Shown here piece after piece: positions 23,276 to 35,000 of a DNA stretch of 64,000 bases. The stretch spans positions 1,674,001 to 1,738,000 of the forward strand of contig JASISA010000041.1 of NCBI GenBank assembly GCA_031771865.1, written 5' to 3'. The notes beneath the pieces were generated by a model. It was not told where the DNA came from and made no database searches. It worked only from the letters and a program-made list of their open reading frames with translations. The stretch's first letter is position 1, and the number at the start of each line of letters is the position of its first letter. The position numbers and the translations under genes are program-made. The DNA is from Nothophaeocryptopus gaeumannii. Lineage: Eukaryota > Ascomycota > Dothideomycetes > Mycosphaerellales > Mycosphaerellaceae.

Positions 23276-23940
23276 GATGTTGAACGCACTCGAGGGGAGG
23301 GTAGAATGGCAGAGCAACTTTGATCGTGGGCGCTTGGCTTACCCTTTTGTTGCGCCTGTTTCGTGCGAGTGCTATGATGAGCTCACTTGCCTCCTGGCAT
23401 ATGTCTTGCGCGTGGGAGCATGGATCGGTTATCGACGTGTGAAATAGGCAAACGACGACATCGCCGCATCTTGCCCAGCTATGCTACAGTGGTACAAGGC
23501 TTGAAGCTCTCAAAATGCGCTCCATTCGCAGACAGGGCGGCGTGTATTGGCCGTATCGGCAGGCGATCGCTTACCGAGCGGGTGTATGGCCGGCGTGCTG
23601 CAGTTGCTCCTCAGACTGCACGACAAGGTCTTTTTCTTGGCCGAGCGCATCGTTTCTGTGCGTAGAAGATAACCCAAATACTCCCTCGTCAATGAATACA
23701 GGAGAGAAGGTGAGATGGAAGTGAAGCGCAAGAGACATGTTCGTCGAGGCAGGCCCACCCCGGCCACGGATTTGTATGTGGAGCCGGCGCCGACTGTCAC
23801 ATGACTGGGAAGCCATCGATTATGGCATCACGGTGCCGAGGCGCAGAAGGTGAGATGGAGATAAGAGGGTATTCAACGTGATTGAGACTTCTCAGATGCT
23901 TTGATCCACCAAGGACAAACAATAGAGACCAACAGTGGTC
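23276..23940. promoter_or_regulatory. divergent intergenic region (CYP65-like P450 and 2EXR/TPR gene)
   Basis: No gene is supported; overlapping short frames only. It should hold both promoters. Confidence 0.45.
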
Positions 23941-25238
23941 ATGGAAGAACAACAATACCCACGAGCCCATCTGCTTGGCATCCCTCCAGAGATCCGAGAG
24001 GAAATATACCGCCTCCTCCTCAGTCCCGACGCAAACTGCAAGTATTACGAAGACGAATACACAGCGTACGACTACACCCCGACCATCTCCGTCCTTCGCG
24101 TCAACCGTCAGATCCATCTCGAAGCCCGCAAGATCTTCCGAGACCTCAATGTCTTCGTCCGCGTCGAAACGCCATGGCCGGAAGCACAGCACCATGTTGC
24201 TTTGGAGGGGCATGTCCCGATCATCGTGACCAGTGACAGGGCAATGGCATTCAATGATCACAGCCTGAGTGTGATCATTGATGCGCCAGAGCATGGGTCG
24301 ATACAATGGGAGACACAGCGCTTTGTCATTCTGGCAGACGATCTGGACAAGTTCACCAAGATGTGGTTTTATGCCGATCTGACACACGAGCACTTGAATC
24401 GATACCTAAGGCTGAAGCTCGCCCTGCGAGATCCTGCTGCTCCAGAGTGGGAAGAGAAGCGAATGTCAAAGGCACTTCAGCGAAAGCTGCTCCTTCCGTT
24501 TGGGTATGTCAAGGGTCTGAGTGACACACTGGTGCTTGGGAGTCAATACCAGGGCAACATTACACCATACACTTCCATTGAGCAAGAACTCCGGAAGCTG
24601 CAGGCCGAGCCATACCTTTCACCAGAACACTGCCTGCGGGAAGCCACCAGGTTGAAGTTCGAGGGCAACGCTGAGCTTGGCAAAGGCAATGCACGTGCTG
24701 CTCTCCAGCTGTACAACGATGCCTGGCGAGCGATCCACGTCGTTATCAAGGGACGAAAGCGGCATATCCACGCTGACATCTTCTTCGGTCGTGAGCTAAC
24801 TGAAGAGCCGTACCGAGGCAAGAATGGCCAATCCGAACGTCTTTTGCTGAGAGTCCACTTGGTCGCCAATACCTGCCAAGCCCTCCTCAAGCTAGGCGAG
24901 TACGAGCAGTGCCGTTTCTGGGGCATGCGGAGCATTAGTATGTTACGTGAGGCCATGGGCGGGGACGACAGACAGCAAATTACACCAGAGGATGAGGCTG
25001 TCCCTGGGTTCCCGGCTGCTAACCAAATGGGAAAGATAGTAAGAACGCTGAGTGGTGAAGCTTTAAGTGCTGCATGGCTAACATTTCTAATCTTTAGTAC
25101 TATCGGACTGCTCTCGCCTACAAGGAGCTCGGAGACGAGGGTGAAGCGAGGCGGCTGTTGAAGGTCGCGAAGGTGTACTTACCCAACGATACGTTGATCA
25201 AGAAGGAGATCGCTGCGACAGCGCTGAAGTTAGGGTGA
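23941..25238 (+). CDS. 2EXR/F-box-like protein with TPR-like C-terminal part
   Basis: Exon 1 is 23941-25038 and exon 2 is 25098-25238. The 59-bp intron (GTAAGA..CTTTAG) removes a false end and gives 412 aa. The N-terminus has the F-box-like 2EXR pattern LGIPPEIREEIYRLLL followed by ISVLRVNRQIHLEARKIF, common in large fungal families of unknown function. The second half contains helical pairs with TPR character (ATRLKFEGNAELGKGNARAALQLY.., and YYRTALAYKELGDEGEARRL across the splice). A role as a protein-interaction adaptor, perhaps for ubiquitin ligases, is inference. It flanks the metabolic cluster and is probably not part of it. Confidence 0.75.
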
Positions 25239-26634
25239 GACTGAAAACCAAGGCGTGTGATGATGAAACTTCTATAACCTTCAATGTGCAGAGCCACCTC
25301 GAAACGACATTCGTGGAGCTGAGCTTCTATTCCGACTCGACTTTGCTCTTTGTTCCTTTCGTTGCTCATCATCAGCCTCCAGCACCCAGCTGATAGCTAG
25401 GTCTCTGATGGCCTAGATGTCACAATCAGTAGCGCGGGCGACGAGCGCCGCCCGCTTCTCAGAAACGCAGAGATGCATACCTGCCCGCCACCACCGTCGC
25501 TCGCGCTGTCGCGACCTCATCACAACTTATGTTTGCACAAGCTTCCTCGAGATTGGCCGTCCCGTAAAGCTCGTACTAGGAGTCAGAGCTAGTTACTGCT
25601 CAACCCGGCTGTATGATGCAGTGCAGGTGCCGAAGCTATCCGTTGCAATTCAGCAATTGTTCTTGCCGATCTCTCCACTTGTGCGAAACACGTGGAACTA
25701 GACCTCGGAAGTCTGACTCCAAGCGCTCTCGATGTGCGTATCAACGGCGTCTATGGAGCTATGCGGGCTAAAGTGGACGTTGTCGAAGGTGTAGCCATGC
25801 GGTGCTACACGTGGGCAGTGGGAATGTCAGCCGGGGTTCGGGAGACAAAGAAGGAAAGGGTAAGAAGGAGGAAGTTCTGGAAGTGGGCGGCGACGCTAGA
25901 TTTGAACGGCAGAAGCGGAAACGCCAAGACTTGCAAACAATTGGGAGCTGTCCCGAATATTCACCTACCAGTCAGTGGCAAAGTGGGGCTGGCTCGGCTC
26001 TTCTGCCTGGATGCCTCACGATTGGGGCTACTATCAACCAACTGTGCGATAGCTGCGTCTGATTGGCGCTTCGAAAGCAACCTCGACTCCAATCACACCG
26101 GAGTGCGAGTTGCATCATTTGACCTGAGGCAGACGCCACCACAGCTCTACTGCTACAAATCATCCAAAGCACTGAAGATACTTCAATCTGATGATGATAT
26201 GGATGCGAGGAACACAAGATGCACATAGATCTTCATCAAAGACCACATTCGGTTCGACAACTCCCGCCCGTACCTCGCCGCAGGCAGATCAGCTTCGGTC
26301 TCACTGTTGAGCAGACGGGCCTTGGAAACAGGCGCACAGACGGTCAGCAACCGCGATTAGAGACAGGTAGATCAAAACTCCGAGCAATTGACGTGTTCAA
26401 AGTCCACTTGTTTTGCGGAGCTCAATCCAGTGATTGATCTCCTCTTGCCTCCCAACTAGATCTGCATCGTGGCTTCAGGGGCGAAAGAATGGTCCATGAT
26501 AACGGGCTCACAGACTGTCAATGTTACAAGGAGAGCGCTTACTGAGACAGAACGAATAAAATTTGTGGTGATCAAAGTGTTGATGGTCTACTTGACTTGT
26601 CAGAAGATAATCCAGTCATCCCCCTTGCCAAGCC
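25239..26634. other. intergenic, no supported gene
   Basis: The longest frame (25692-26228 plus, 178 codons) overlaps others and has no family resemblance. I see no repeat or RNA signal. Confidence 0.45.
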
Positions 26635-27531
26635 TTACAGCTTATCCCCGTCCAACCTCCAATCATACTTTCTCCCCATGAACTCCGCGTCGTCTCCAGC
26701 CTTGACCCACATGCTCTCGTGCTCCTCGCCATTCGCCTTTACCTCTGCTGCCAAGTCCCTCTCCAACTTCTTATTCGCCTCCTCAGCGGCCGTGGTATGC
26801 TGCTTCATCTTCGCGAAGATGGCTGGGTCGAAATTCGACTCTTGTGGAGCAGTGTCGGAGGTCTCGTCGACAGGCGCAGCAACCGCTACAGATGCGACTG
26901 GGGCGAGCGCATCGAGGATCGATTGGAGTTGAGTTTTCTTCTCCTCCCTCTCAGCCGCAGCCCTCTCAACCTCCCGCTTCTCGGCCTCTCGTCGTTCCCG
27001 CTCGAGGTGAACTTCCTCTTCAAATTCCTTATGCGCACCCCTCAACTTCCCCCAGTCAAACGGCGTCAATCTCCACTCTCCTTCCCGTCCAGCAGCATAC
27101 TTCATCGCCTCATACTCGAAGATCACCGCCGCACTGAGATGCCTGTTCTTTGAAGCGGGTCCAGGATGAATTTTGCGGTAAGACCAGTCCTTACGGTTCG
27201 CCCACTCATTATTGTGGTGGGAGTGATGGCGATACCATCCTATCGTAGTTCCAAAAGTAGTGGAGTCGCGAACGCGAGTGTTGTGGTCGAAGTCTTGTTC
27301 CGCTTCCCACATGCGGTGGAGGCGGCGGTTTGCGACTTTGCGTGCGGACGCGGTTGAGTGGCCTCCGACAGAGCTTTTGGTGGTGGCGAATTGGTCCACG
27401 CGGGCGGTGGCAGGTTTGCGAGCAGCCCTCTCAGCTTTGGAGTCGACTGGCGTGATGAAGGGATCCCTGGTTTCGATTTTGGGTGCACGGGTGGAGTGGC
27501 CGGTACGCGGTTTGGTGATTTTATACACCAT
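26635..27531 (-). CDS. hypothetical protein, basic N-terminus and charged coiled coil
   Basis: A single uninterrupted frame of 298 aa begins MVYKITKPRTGHSTRAPK. The first ~80 residues are basic and disordered. A middle block (about 80-160) is aromatic and His-rich (GWYRHHSHHNNEWANRKDW, then AAVIFEYEAMKYAAGREGEWRL). A long Glu/Arg/Lys-rich coiled coil (about 165-210, EEEVHLERERREAEKREVER) follows, and the C-terminus ends FMGRKYDWRLDGDKL. Consistent composition, good start context and lack of introns support a real gene. I recognise no family; it may be lineage-specific. It is upstream of mL46 on the same strand with its own promoter gap. Confidence 0.65.
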   Translation of the reverse strand: MVYKITKPRTGHSTRAPKIETRDPFITPVDSKAERAARKPATARVDQFATTKSSVGGHSTASARKVANRRLHRMWEAEQDFDHNTRVRDSTTFGTTIGWYRHHSHHNNEWANRKDWSYRKIHPGPASKNRHLSAAVIFEYEAMKYAAGREGEWRLTPFDWGKLRGAHKEFEEEVHLERERREAEKREVERAAAEREEKKTQLQSILDALAPVASVAVAAPVDETSDTAPQESNFDPAIFAKMKQHTTAAEEANKKLERDLAAEVKANGEEHESMWVKAGDDAEFMGRKYDWRLDGDKL

Positions 27532-28009
27532 GATCTTGTTACGGATGGCTTATTGAGCTTGAGGCAGAGTTTGCCTGTCAAGGCTGTGTACGATCAACGT
27601 ATTCAGATATCAAAATTAGAACGATCAACGTTGTGGAATGCAACGCAAGATGCGAGTTGTGAAGAAGGAAAGCGGAAATCGGAACGCAAGGATGAAGATG
27701 GGAAGAATGTCGCGGTGGTGAATGTCTTGAGGAGTAGTCGATGTCTTCGAGCAATGTTATGTGGAACAAAGATAGTGTGTCTTTGTTGTTAACTTGAGAT
27801 CAATTGAGCCTCGTGGTTCATCTCCTCCATACTTTGTCTCAGACAAAGAAGGTTCTACATCTGTTTTCGAGCGCTCATGTGAACATCTTCTGGCATTAGT
27901 GAATTGTACAAGGTCGAACTTGTCGGATCCCACAAGCTGTGGGTATCGGGTATTGTACATTTTTTGTTAGCGCTACAGATTTAGACAGGTCGTAGATGAT
28001 TTTGTTGGG
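27532..28009. other. intergenic, no supported gene
   Basis: Short frames only; the mL46 3' end and the promoter of the coiled-coil gene fall here. Confidence 0.5.
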
Positions 28010-29164
28010 CTACCGCTCCGGCATCATGTTCTTGATGCTGGTCCAGTAGTGCTTGTGGACTGTCTTGACGATCTCTTCTTTGGTGAGCCACTGGAAGTCC
28101 TGGTCGCCGTAGGCGTTCTTAGAAAGATCGGCCTGACCCGCCATGATTCGTGCCTTCATGAAGAAGACCTTCTCGCCGTACTCTTCTTGCTCGACCTGGT
28201 GAGTCGCGGAAGAGACCAGCCCATGAGGCGCGATCTTTGCCAGGTGAGGCTCTTTGAAAGTGCCAATGAAGTGCCCGACTGGGTGATTGGCGACTACCCA
28301 GGTGTTCATGTTGATGCCTCCAGCTTGAAGCAGGATTCGCTCGGTAGCCTGTAACGTTAGTCAGACAGCGCACAATTTGTTTGAGACAAGTAAAGATACC
28401 TGATGCAGATTCTCTCTCCCGTAGACTCTGTCCTGTGGGAAGCGCCACTGGCCCTGCTGATTCTTAACCACAAGGTACAGGGTCCGATCCATCGCCCGAC
28501 TCAAACTCCTGGTGTGGTTTTTCTCGTCTGCTTCTGTTCTCCGTGGCAATGGTCGCTCAATTGCTACCTCCCCAACTGCTTTTCGCGTGCCCTCTCCGAC
28601 CTGCGGATCTCCTGCCACCGCCTGTTTCCCAGCTTCCGCGTCACCTTGAGGCTCTGCATCCACAATGTCCTTCCCTTCGGCGTCTCGTATTAGTTTGTCG
28701 ACAATGTCCTCAGGCTCGCCAAGCTTGCTTCCCACGAGCACCTCGTCATTCCATCCATCTTTAGCATATGCATCATACACACCCACGTCTCGCCCAGCCG
28801 CTTGCCGTACTGCTCGCTTTCGTTTCCATTCAATCTCGGCAGGTGTTCCCTCTTTATAGTAGAAGTATCGTGTGAAGGGCAGTGCTAGCCGCTCATTGAG
28901 TCGCTTTTGGTATAGAAAGAAGGCCTTTTCGAACGAGGTCAATTCTCGGGTTATTAAGGGTGGTCGTGACAGGACTGGACTGCACAAGAGACGGAATGCC
29001 TTCTTTGGGCCTGTTGCTGTCACGGGCGGAACAACTTTCGCTTGCATTTTCGCGGGTTCATCTGCTACCGTCGCTGTCGCTGCTGAGGCATTTCGTCGTG
29101 ATGTGTGATTTGCGAGTCGATTCAAGCAGGAGCTGCATACTGTGTCGCGTGAGAGAACTCCCAT
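28010..29164 (-). CDS. mitochondrial large ribosomal subunit protein mL46 (yeast MRPL17)
   Basis: Exon 1 is 29164-28400 and exon 2 is 28348-28010, joined over a 51-bp intron (GTATCT..GTTACAG). The product is 367 aa. The N-terminus is basic and hydroxylated, as expected for a mitochondrial presequence (NRLANHTSRRNASAAT). The conserved core begins SPVLSRPPLITRELTSFEKAFFLYQKRLNERL, followed by FYYKEGTPAEIEWKRKR. The Nudix-like fold contains RTLYLVVKNQQGQWRFPQ and, across the splice, ATERILLQAGGINMNTWVV. The C-terminus DFQWLTKEEI..YWTSIKNMMPER is characteristic of mL46. It is a structural subunit of the mitochondrial ribosome. Confidence 0.9.
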
Positions 29165-29984
29165 CTGTTAGTAGCACTTTCGCCAAGCAGCTCGATCAAT
29201 TCGCATACCATTACTGGAGGCCAGTCGCCTTGCGCTCTTCTGCCCAGCGTTCATATCTCCCAACAAATGTGATGAGCAAGATGTATTGATTGATCCAATA
29301 CTTCCTCCATCTCGAACAGCGGATGTGTAGCAAAAGTCCGCGGGAGTCTCCTTGGCAAAGCGGCCAAAGCGCAACTTTCAGCATTTTCCTCTGCGATGCA
29401 ACGTCGAACTTCATCCTCCTCTTCTTCACGGCACAGATCCTTATCTCCACGAGCGCATTCAGCTTCCGTTGTCTCTTGGTCATTTACACGTGCCGAGAGC
29501 GATCATCGCAGTCTTTTTCGCTAGCGGCACCTTCATATTACATTTCAAGGGGAGCTGTTAGATAGATACTGCTGACAACACAACACGGGACACCTCACGG
29601 CGCATCTCTAGCATCCTGCTACTTCTGGCAAAGATCTGAAAAGCTGATAATACTGTTCATTGGTATCTGCACTCGGATATTGGAGTAGGAGAGAACGGAG
29701 CTGGGCGAACGACCAGGTTTGATATCGCGCCATGGTCCAACGGCCTTGACTTACACAAGGACGGTTCGACTGCGCCCTGGCAGGCAAGTACGTCTCACAG
29801 TCGTTCTTTCCATCGACATCTTCTTGCGCCCCTGATCGGCCTCTTGATATAATACACCAGCGATAAGACGCTAGATCACTTTCAGGACGAGAAGCCAACA
29901 CCGCGACGCCATTCGTGCCTCCAACACCAGCCACTTGGACCACGCGAACACTTTCCGTCACTTCCTCTTCCAAGAATGGCGAGG
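29165..29984. other. intergenic, promoter of mL46
   Basis: A 90-codon minus frame (29211-29483) and a 121-codon minus frame (29608-29973) are somewhat protein-like but cannot be joined to an ATG, splice site or family with confidence. Confidence 0.35.
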
Positions 29985-30318
29985 CTACCGCTTGGGCTGC
30001 GAGCTCGACTGGGTTCCTCCCTTGGTGCTGGATTTGCTGCTACTGGAAATTTGCACCGAATCGAACTGTGACCCGACACCTGCTAGAGGATTCGAGATTA
30101 TACTACGACACCTTGATCAGTACTTCTCGCGCAGATTCCCAGGCACTCGACATACGGATTTGACCACGGATCAGAGCCGCCGCTCGATATCTTGCTGGGT
30201 GGCATGCCTTCTCTCCTTCAAAGACACCGAAAGTGCCAGACGAAAACGTGGATGCGCCTCTTGGCGTTTTGTGTCGGAGGACATAGTACTCACACCCTCT
30301 TGAGCTGGCGCTCGACAT
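29985..30318 (-). CDS. candidate small hypothetical protein, two exons
   Basis: A possible gene starts at ATG 30318 (MSSASSRGCEYYV) and runs to 30107. A 64-bp intron (30043-30106, GTAGTA..TTTCCAG) follows, and a phase-matched second exon (30042-29985) ends SSKSSTKGGTQSSSQPKR at a stop. The spliced product is about 89 aa. The frame extends upstream without an ATG to about 30387. No family is recognised. Support is limited to composition, phase and splice signals. Confidence 0.3.
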
Positions 30319-31496
30319 TCTTTTGAGCAATCGCTTCAGGTTGGAACTGCCCAAAGTAAGAAGAAGCGGTGTACGCAAGTCTGTCACAGGGCCGCATGGT
30401 TGTCCGTAAAGTGCTCATTGCCAACAATGGCCTGCATGTATTAAGTATCGGAGCGCGGACTCTGGTACAACGTGGAATGGTCCACGGAATGCCCGGCATT
30501 GATCAAGACAAAGCGATTCGTCAAGACCGAAGCGTGAAACCCGCCGGTCTCAGCAGGACCAAAGACAATATCATCGACGTGGACGAACCGTCTCCCTAAA
30601 TCTTTCGCACAAGAGTCTCCAGCACACCGCCAACTGACACGCGAAATTAGGAAAAGAGCAGGCGCATCGTAGAGCTGCTATACAAATATAATCAAACCCT
30701 GCTCGTGCCCCATGCGGCCGACGGCCAGGGTGCAAGACGTACGCCATTTCGCATGTCTTACCGCTGTTCGCGCCGTCTCCCCTGCCTATGCGTGCCGTTG
30801 GGCAGCGGTCGAACACCTACTGGCAATAGTCTGTGAACGCCTCTCGCTACCAGTCCTGCGGGTCCTGTCGGCAAGTGAAGAGACGGAGTATACTTCACCG
30901 CCGGATATCTATTTCTTGCGGACATGTTGACAACTCACGAATCCCGATGGCCAGCGGCCGCGTCGCCTCAATGACTTCAAACGATAGCCTGGATCGCCAG
31001 AGCATGCTTGAAACAAGGCTCGCTGAATACTGACTTGCGACTCATCACCGGCGCGGACGCCCGCACACAGAAGTATCCTACAGCCCCTTCTCGGGTCAAA
31101 AAACAGCCTCCGAACAGCCATGTCATTGGCACACACTCTTGACCGGTATGCCGAGCCCTGTCTCGTTACCGAAGCTGCATCCGCTCTTCCCGAACCGGGC
31201 AGCTTCTCGGTTGCGATCGGCCAGGACGCCCACGTCCTATGCTGTGTAACCGACGCAAGCGAAGCCGAAGAGTGCCGGCCTCACGGCAAGCAAGTCAACC
31301 TTGAGCAGGGATGATGCGGTTCCGCGTGGGATGTTAAGCTCGAATCTGCGACTGCGCCAGGCAACAAAGGCGCAGCAACATCACATCACCTTGTGAACAT
31401 GAAAGCCGAAACTAGCCAGGCGGTGCCAGTTTTGCGCGCAATCGTAGCGTTCTGACCAAGGGCATGTGCTGATAAATCGATTCGTTCGGGGGCAAG
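30319..31496. other. intergenic, no supported gene
   Basis: Only short frames. A CGSCRQVKRR stretch near 30840 recalls a Zn2Cys6 start but lacks the remaining cysteines. Confidence 0.45.
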
Positions 31497-32074
31497 CTAT
31501 GTGACTTCTGCGCAGAGCTTCCGCCATTTCCTACACCTCGCACTGACAGCTGTTGCCCAAGACTGGAAGTCGATCGTGTGCTTCGCTTGCTTCCTCTCCT
31601 TTCTTTTGCGCTTCGAACTCCTTTTCTGCTCTTCGCAGTTGATTCGAAACATCACGTAGTCATCGTGGTGGGATAGCCAAGATCGTATGGCAGGTCGGGC
31701 ACGACAAGACTGGAAAGGCATCAGCAGGCTGATCACACAGTGTACAAGTGACAGCAATCGCCTAACTTCAATTTCGGCTTTGAGGCTCAACAGTGGCTTG
31801 GACTTCTGTGGGCTAAGGTCTTTCGGCGAGCAGACTATGAATGGATTCGCAACATTCGTCCTGGATTTTCGCGGTGTCGAAGGACCTTCGATTTTGAATT
31901 GAGAGCCAGATTCATCCAAGAGCGACTCGTCGCTACTGCAGTGCGAAAGTCAGCCCCGACCCGAAGTCCGTCATGGGAGCCTTCGCACCTATAGCTTCTG
32001 GGGCCACTGCGATCACTTTCCCCGACATCCACATCGCTCCAGGACGCAATTTCCGTAGCACTCAGATCGGACAT
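31497..32074 (-). CDS. candidate hypothetical protein, two exons
   Basis: Exon 1 is 32074-31989 (MSDLSATEIASWSDVDVGES) and exon 2 is 31935-31497. A 53-bp intron (GTGCGA..CTGCAG) keeps the frame and gives YSSDESLLDESGSQFKIEG across the junction; total 174 aa. The N-terminal 85 residues are acidic, Ser-rich and coherent. The C-terminal half is basic (EEQKRSSKRKRKERKQAKH). A second frame over the same bases encodes a CTLC..SCPTC motif and a charged helix, so a further intron or a frameshift in exon 2 is possible. The family is unknown. Confidence 0.4.
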
Positions 32075-35000
32075 TGGCCAGACAGACGATTCGCGGAGAG
32101 GATGTCGTCAGCAGTCGCGGGTGGTTGCGTGTCTGCACACGACTGATCCGAGAGGTCGACACGGCTGTTTCCTTAATGCGCAATAATAGTAGCGCGAGAG
32201 AGTCTGCAAGAATGACTGAGGACATCACTTGTCCAATAAGTTGATGCGATCAGAAAGTGGTTCACTGGGCAACGAAATCGCTCAAAAAGAAGCGAGTAGC
32301 GCAGTGCACGGGTACTGGAAAGGGAATGGCGATTGGCACAGCATCAGTCAAGCGCAGCATGCCGATGGAAATGAGCATGATGAGGAGCTATGGTGTCGCA
32401 GGTGTAAAAGTCAGTCCCAGAGGTGCGCCGGAGTAGTAGGAATATATGATATAGAAAGCAGAACACTTTGGGAACCTCCGTATCGCCGTCTTCGGTCCTC
32501 CGAGATCTTGTGCAGGAACACCAGTAAGCCAAGTACAGAAGCGCCTCGATTGGAGACGGTGAGCAAGGTACCCGAGATCAGAGCATGTAAATCGATACAC
32601 CATCCAGCCTCCTGTCCTCCATTCTGACAATCATCGCGATAGTCAAACCAATGAACGCGTCGCCGGTAGTGCTTGCATATCCATCATCCGTCGAAACGCG
32701 CAGGATAACGCGTGCAAAAAGTCTTCGTACATGCCGCAGCATCAGGTCCGAAATGACTCCTCCAGCCGTCGTGCCAGGGAGCTGATGCGCAAGCGCCGGA
32801 TTTACTGAAAGCCAGACTTAAGTCGATGGTATAAAACATTGTGGGTTGTGGAGGAGGTGTAGTTGGGGAGATGTGGTTGTGGGCGGCGGCAGGAACGGAC
32901 GGGGCCGGGCGGCCCGCTGTACGGAGGGCGAGAAATGAGAGAGGCGAGGAATTAGAAGGACACAGAGGTTTTGTGGAGATGGGATGGGTGGAGAGAATGT
33001 GGCTGTGGAAGACATGAAACTGTATGGGTGAGAGATATGGGCTTCCGTAATTGATGAGGCTGAGCTGGAGTTGGAGCTGTGGGAGATGTGGAGAGGGGTT
33101 CGCTTTTGGTCTTTGCCTTTCCTGCCTTCACATCGACACTCTCATCTTCTGATTTTGCAGTATTGTCATCAACTATCTACCATTATTCTGTCCCAAGAGC
33201 GAGTGACTCCATGAACTCCTTATTCTTCTTATCATCCAGTTGACCAATTTTCCAGCTCGCAGCCCCTCACCAGCACTCCTATGTTCGAAACGATCGTGTC
33301 CTTTCAGTTGATCAATTCCCTTTCTTGGTCTCCGCATTCGACTCAACCGCCGTTGGACCAGACATGGTCTTGCTGCGAGCGTACACTGGCCGGTCATCTG
33401 TGGTCGCGAGCCAGGCAGCCATGGGAGAAGGGTTTTGGTCATTGCCAAGCGGGCGTTCATTCTGCACCTGTCAGTAAACAGTCTGTTTTTGAGCTTCTAG
33501 CTCTCGCGTGCCTGAGCAGCTCTGCTGGCACTTCTTGGGTCCGAGCCTACCGGATCTTGTCTTTGCGATACTGCTGGCGCTGAGGCTCTACGACTTTGAG
33601 CGCTTTTTTGATGGAACTGACTGCCGACGCCGTGTAGCAATCCGCCCGGACCAGCTACATCTGTCGTCTTCTGCGACGACGAGCTTGAGGATGAATGTAG
33701 CATGTGTTCAAGACCGGGGGCTCCGGACGCATAGAAGGTTGTTTATGTTGGAGGGCGATCTTGCTCCTGCGTGGGTCCATTCAGATCCCTTCTGGTTGAT
33801 GAAACCAACTTCCTGTACTCTTGAGCGATGAGATCTACTTATATGCTGGGAGCGTCCATCGTACTACCCGCTCTTACTCTGTTGATAGGCGAAAAGTGGG
33901 TGCCCGAGAAGGCACCGCCAAAGTGTGGCCTCATGAAATGCATCCTTGTATGGCGTTCGCATGGCATCTTTTCCGTCGTCCCAGCGACTGTCATTGGGCA
34001 CGGCGCTTGCTCGTGGAACTACGGCGATGTCGCGTGTGTCCTTAGACAAGCTGCATTCGTGTCACGACTGCACATGACAGCGCCATTGCAATGCCGAGAG
34101 CACAATCAGGTAATCGCTTGTCACGATGCAGATGGGATAAGATCAGCAACCAGTAAAGCATCTAGATAATGATGTCTGGTGCGGCGAATGCGGACGGCCA
34201 CGCAGCGCGGAAAGCCAGTCCGCCTCACTCTGAAACAGCTTGGGAGGACTGTGGACCTCTCAGACCGTGAGCAGGTTGTAAAGGAATCATGCCAAGACAC
34301 AATGGCGATTGCGTACATCTAACGTCGACAAGGCGATCCAGCCAGGTCGGAGCGGTTCGCATGACGTCCGGTGCGAACTCCAGATTCGCGGTTATTCCTT
34401 CAGCCTGATCCGAGTAGGGGTACCAGAGGTGATAGATGGTAAGGTGTCGCAGTCACGGACCTGAGTTGTGAAGTTCTAGTCCCTCCGGATCTGATGCATG
34501 GCGAGATAGATGGTGAAAGGTCTCGTGCCACTCGAGGATCTAACGTGGCTCAAGCCGCGCTGCAGCTACACATCACATCTAAGGCTGAAGAGGCTGACGG
34601 GATGGATATGTACGTACCGCCTGTATCCCCGTGGGGCATTTCAGCTTGCATGCAGGTGGACATCAGCTGTCGCAAATACCGCAGTAGCACCTAGCATGGC
34701 CACATGAGACTGTGGTTCGCTTCCTTCATGGGTTGCAAACAATTAATTCGTAGTCTCGACATCTACAGTGTGTCTTACTGCCTCTGGGTGCAGAAGGTGT
34801 CTTATGCCTGAATTCCCGCGGAGCGAATGCTTCATAAGAATGCTGTAGCAATCAATGTCTCAAACACTGTGCAAGGTCAGAAAGTGTCTGGCGAGGCGTG
34901 GAAGACGTACAACTGTCAACTGCATCAGTTCTTGTTCTCAGTCTTTGCGCCAGTCGCTTCCGAGGAGAGATCCGATGTTGCAAGACGTTTCGACATGTCT

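Noticed and set aside
25692..26228. 178-codon plus frame
   Set aside because: Composition is random-like and it overlaps other frames; no motif.
29211..29483. 90-codon basic minus frame upstream of mL46
   Set aside because: Ends in a protein-like YERWAEERKATGLQ but has no recognisable domain or supporting splice site, and lies in the mL46 promoter.
30833..31033. CGSCRQVKRR as a possible Zn2Cys6 start
   Set aside because: Only two of six cysteines are in place; the third-position Cys is Ser.
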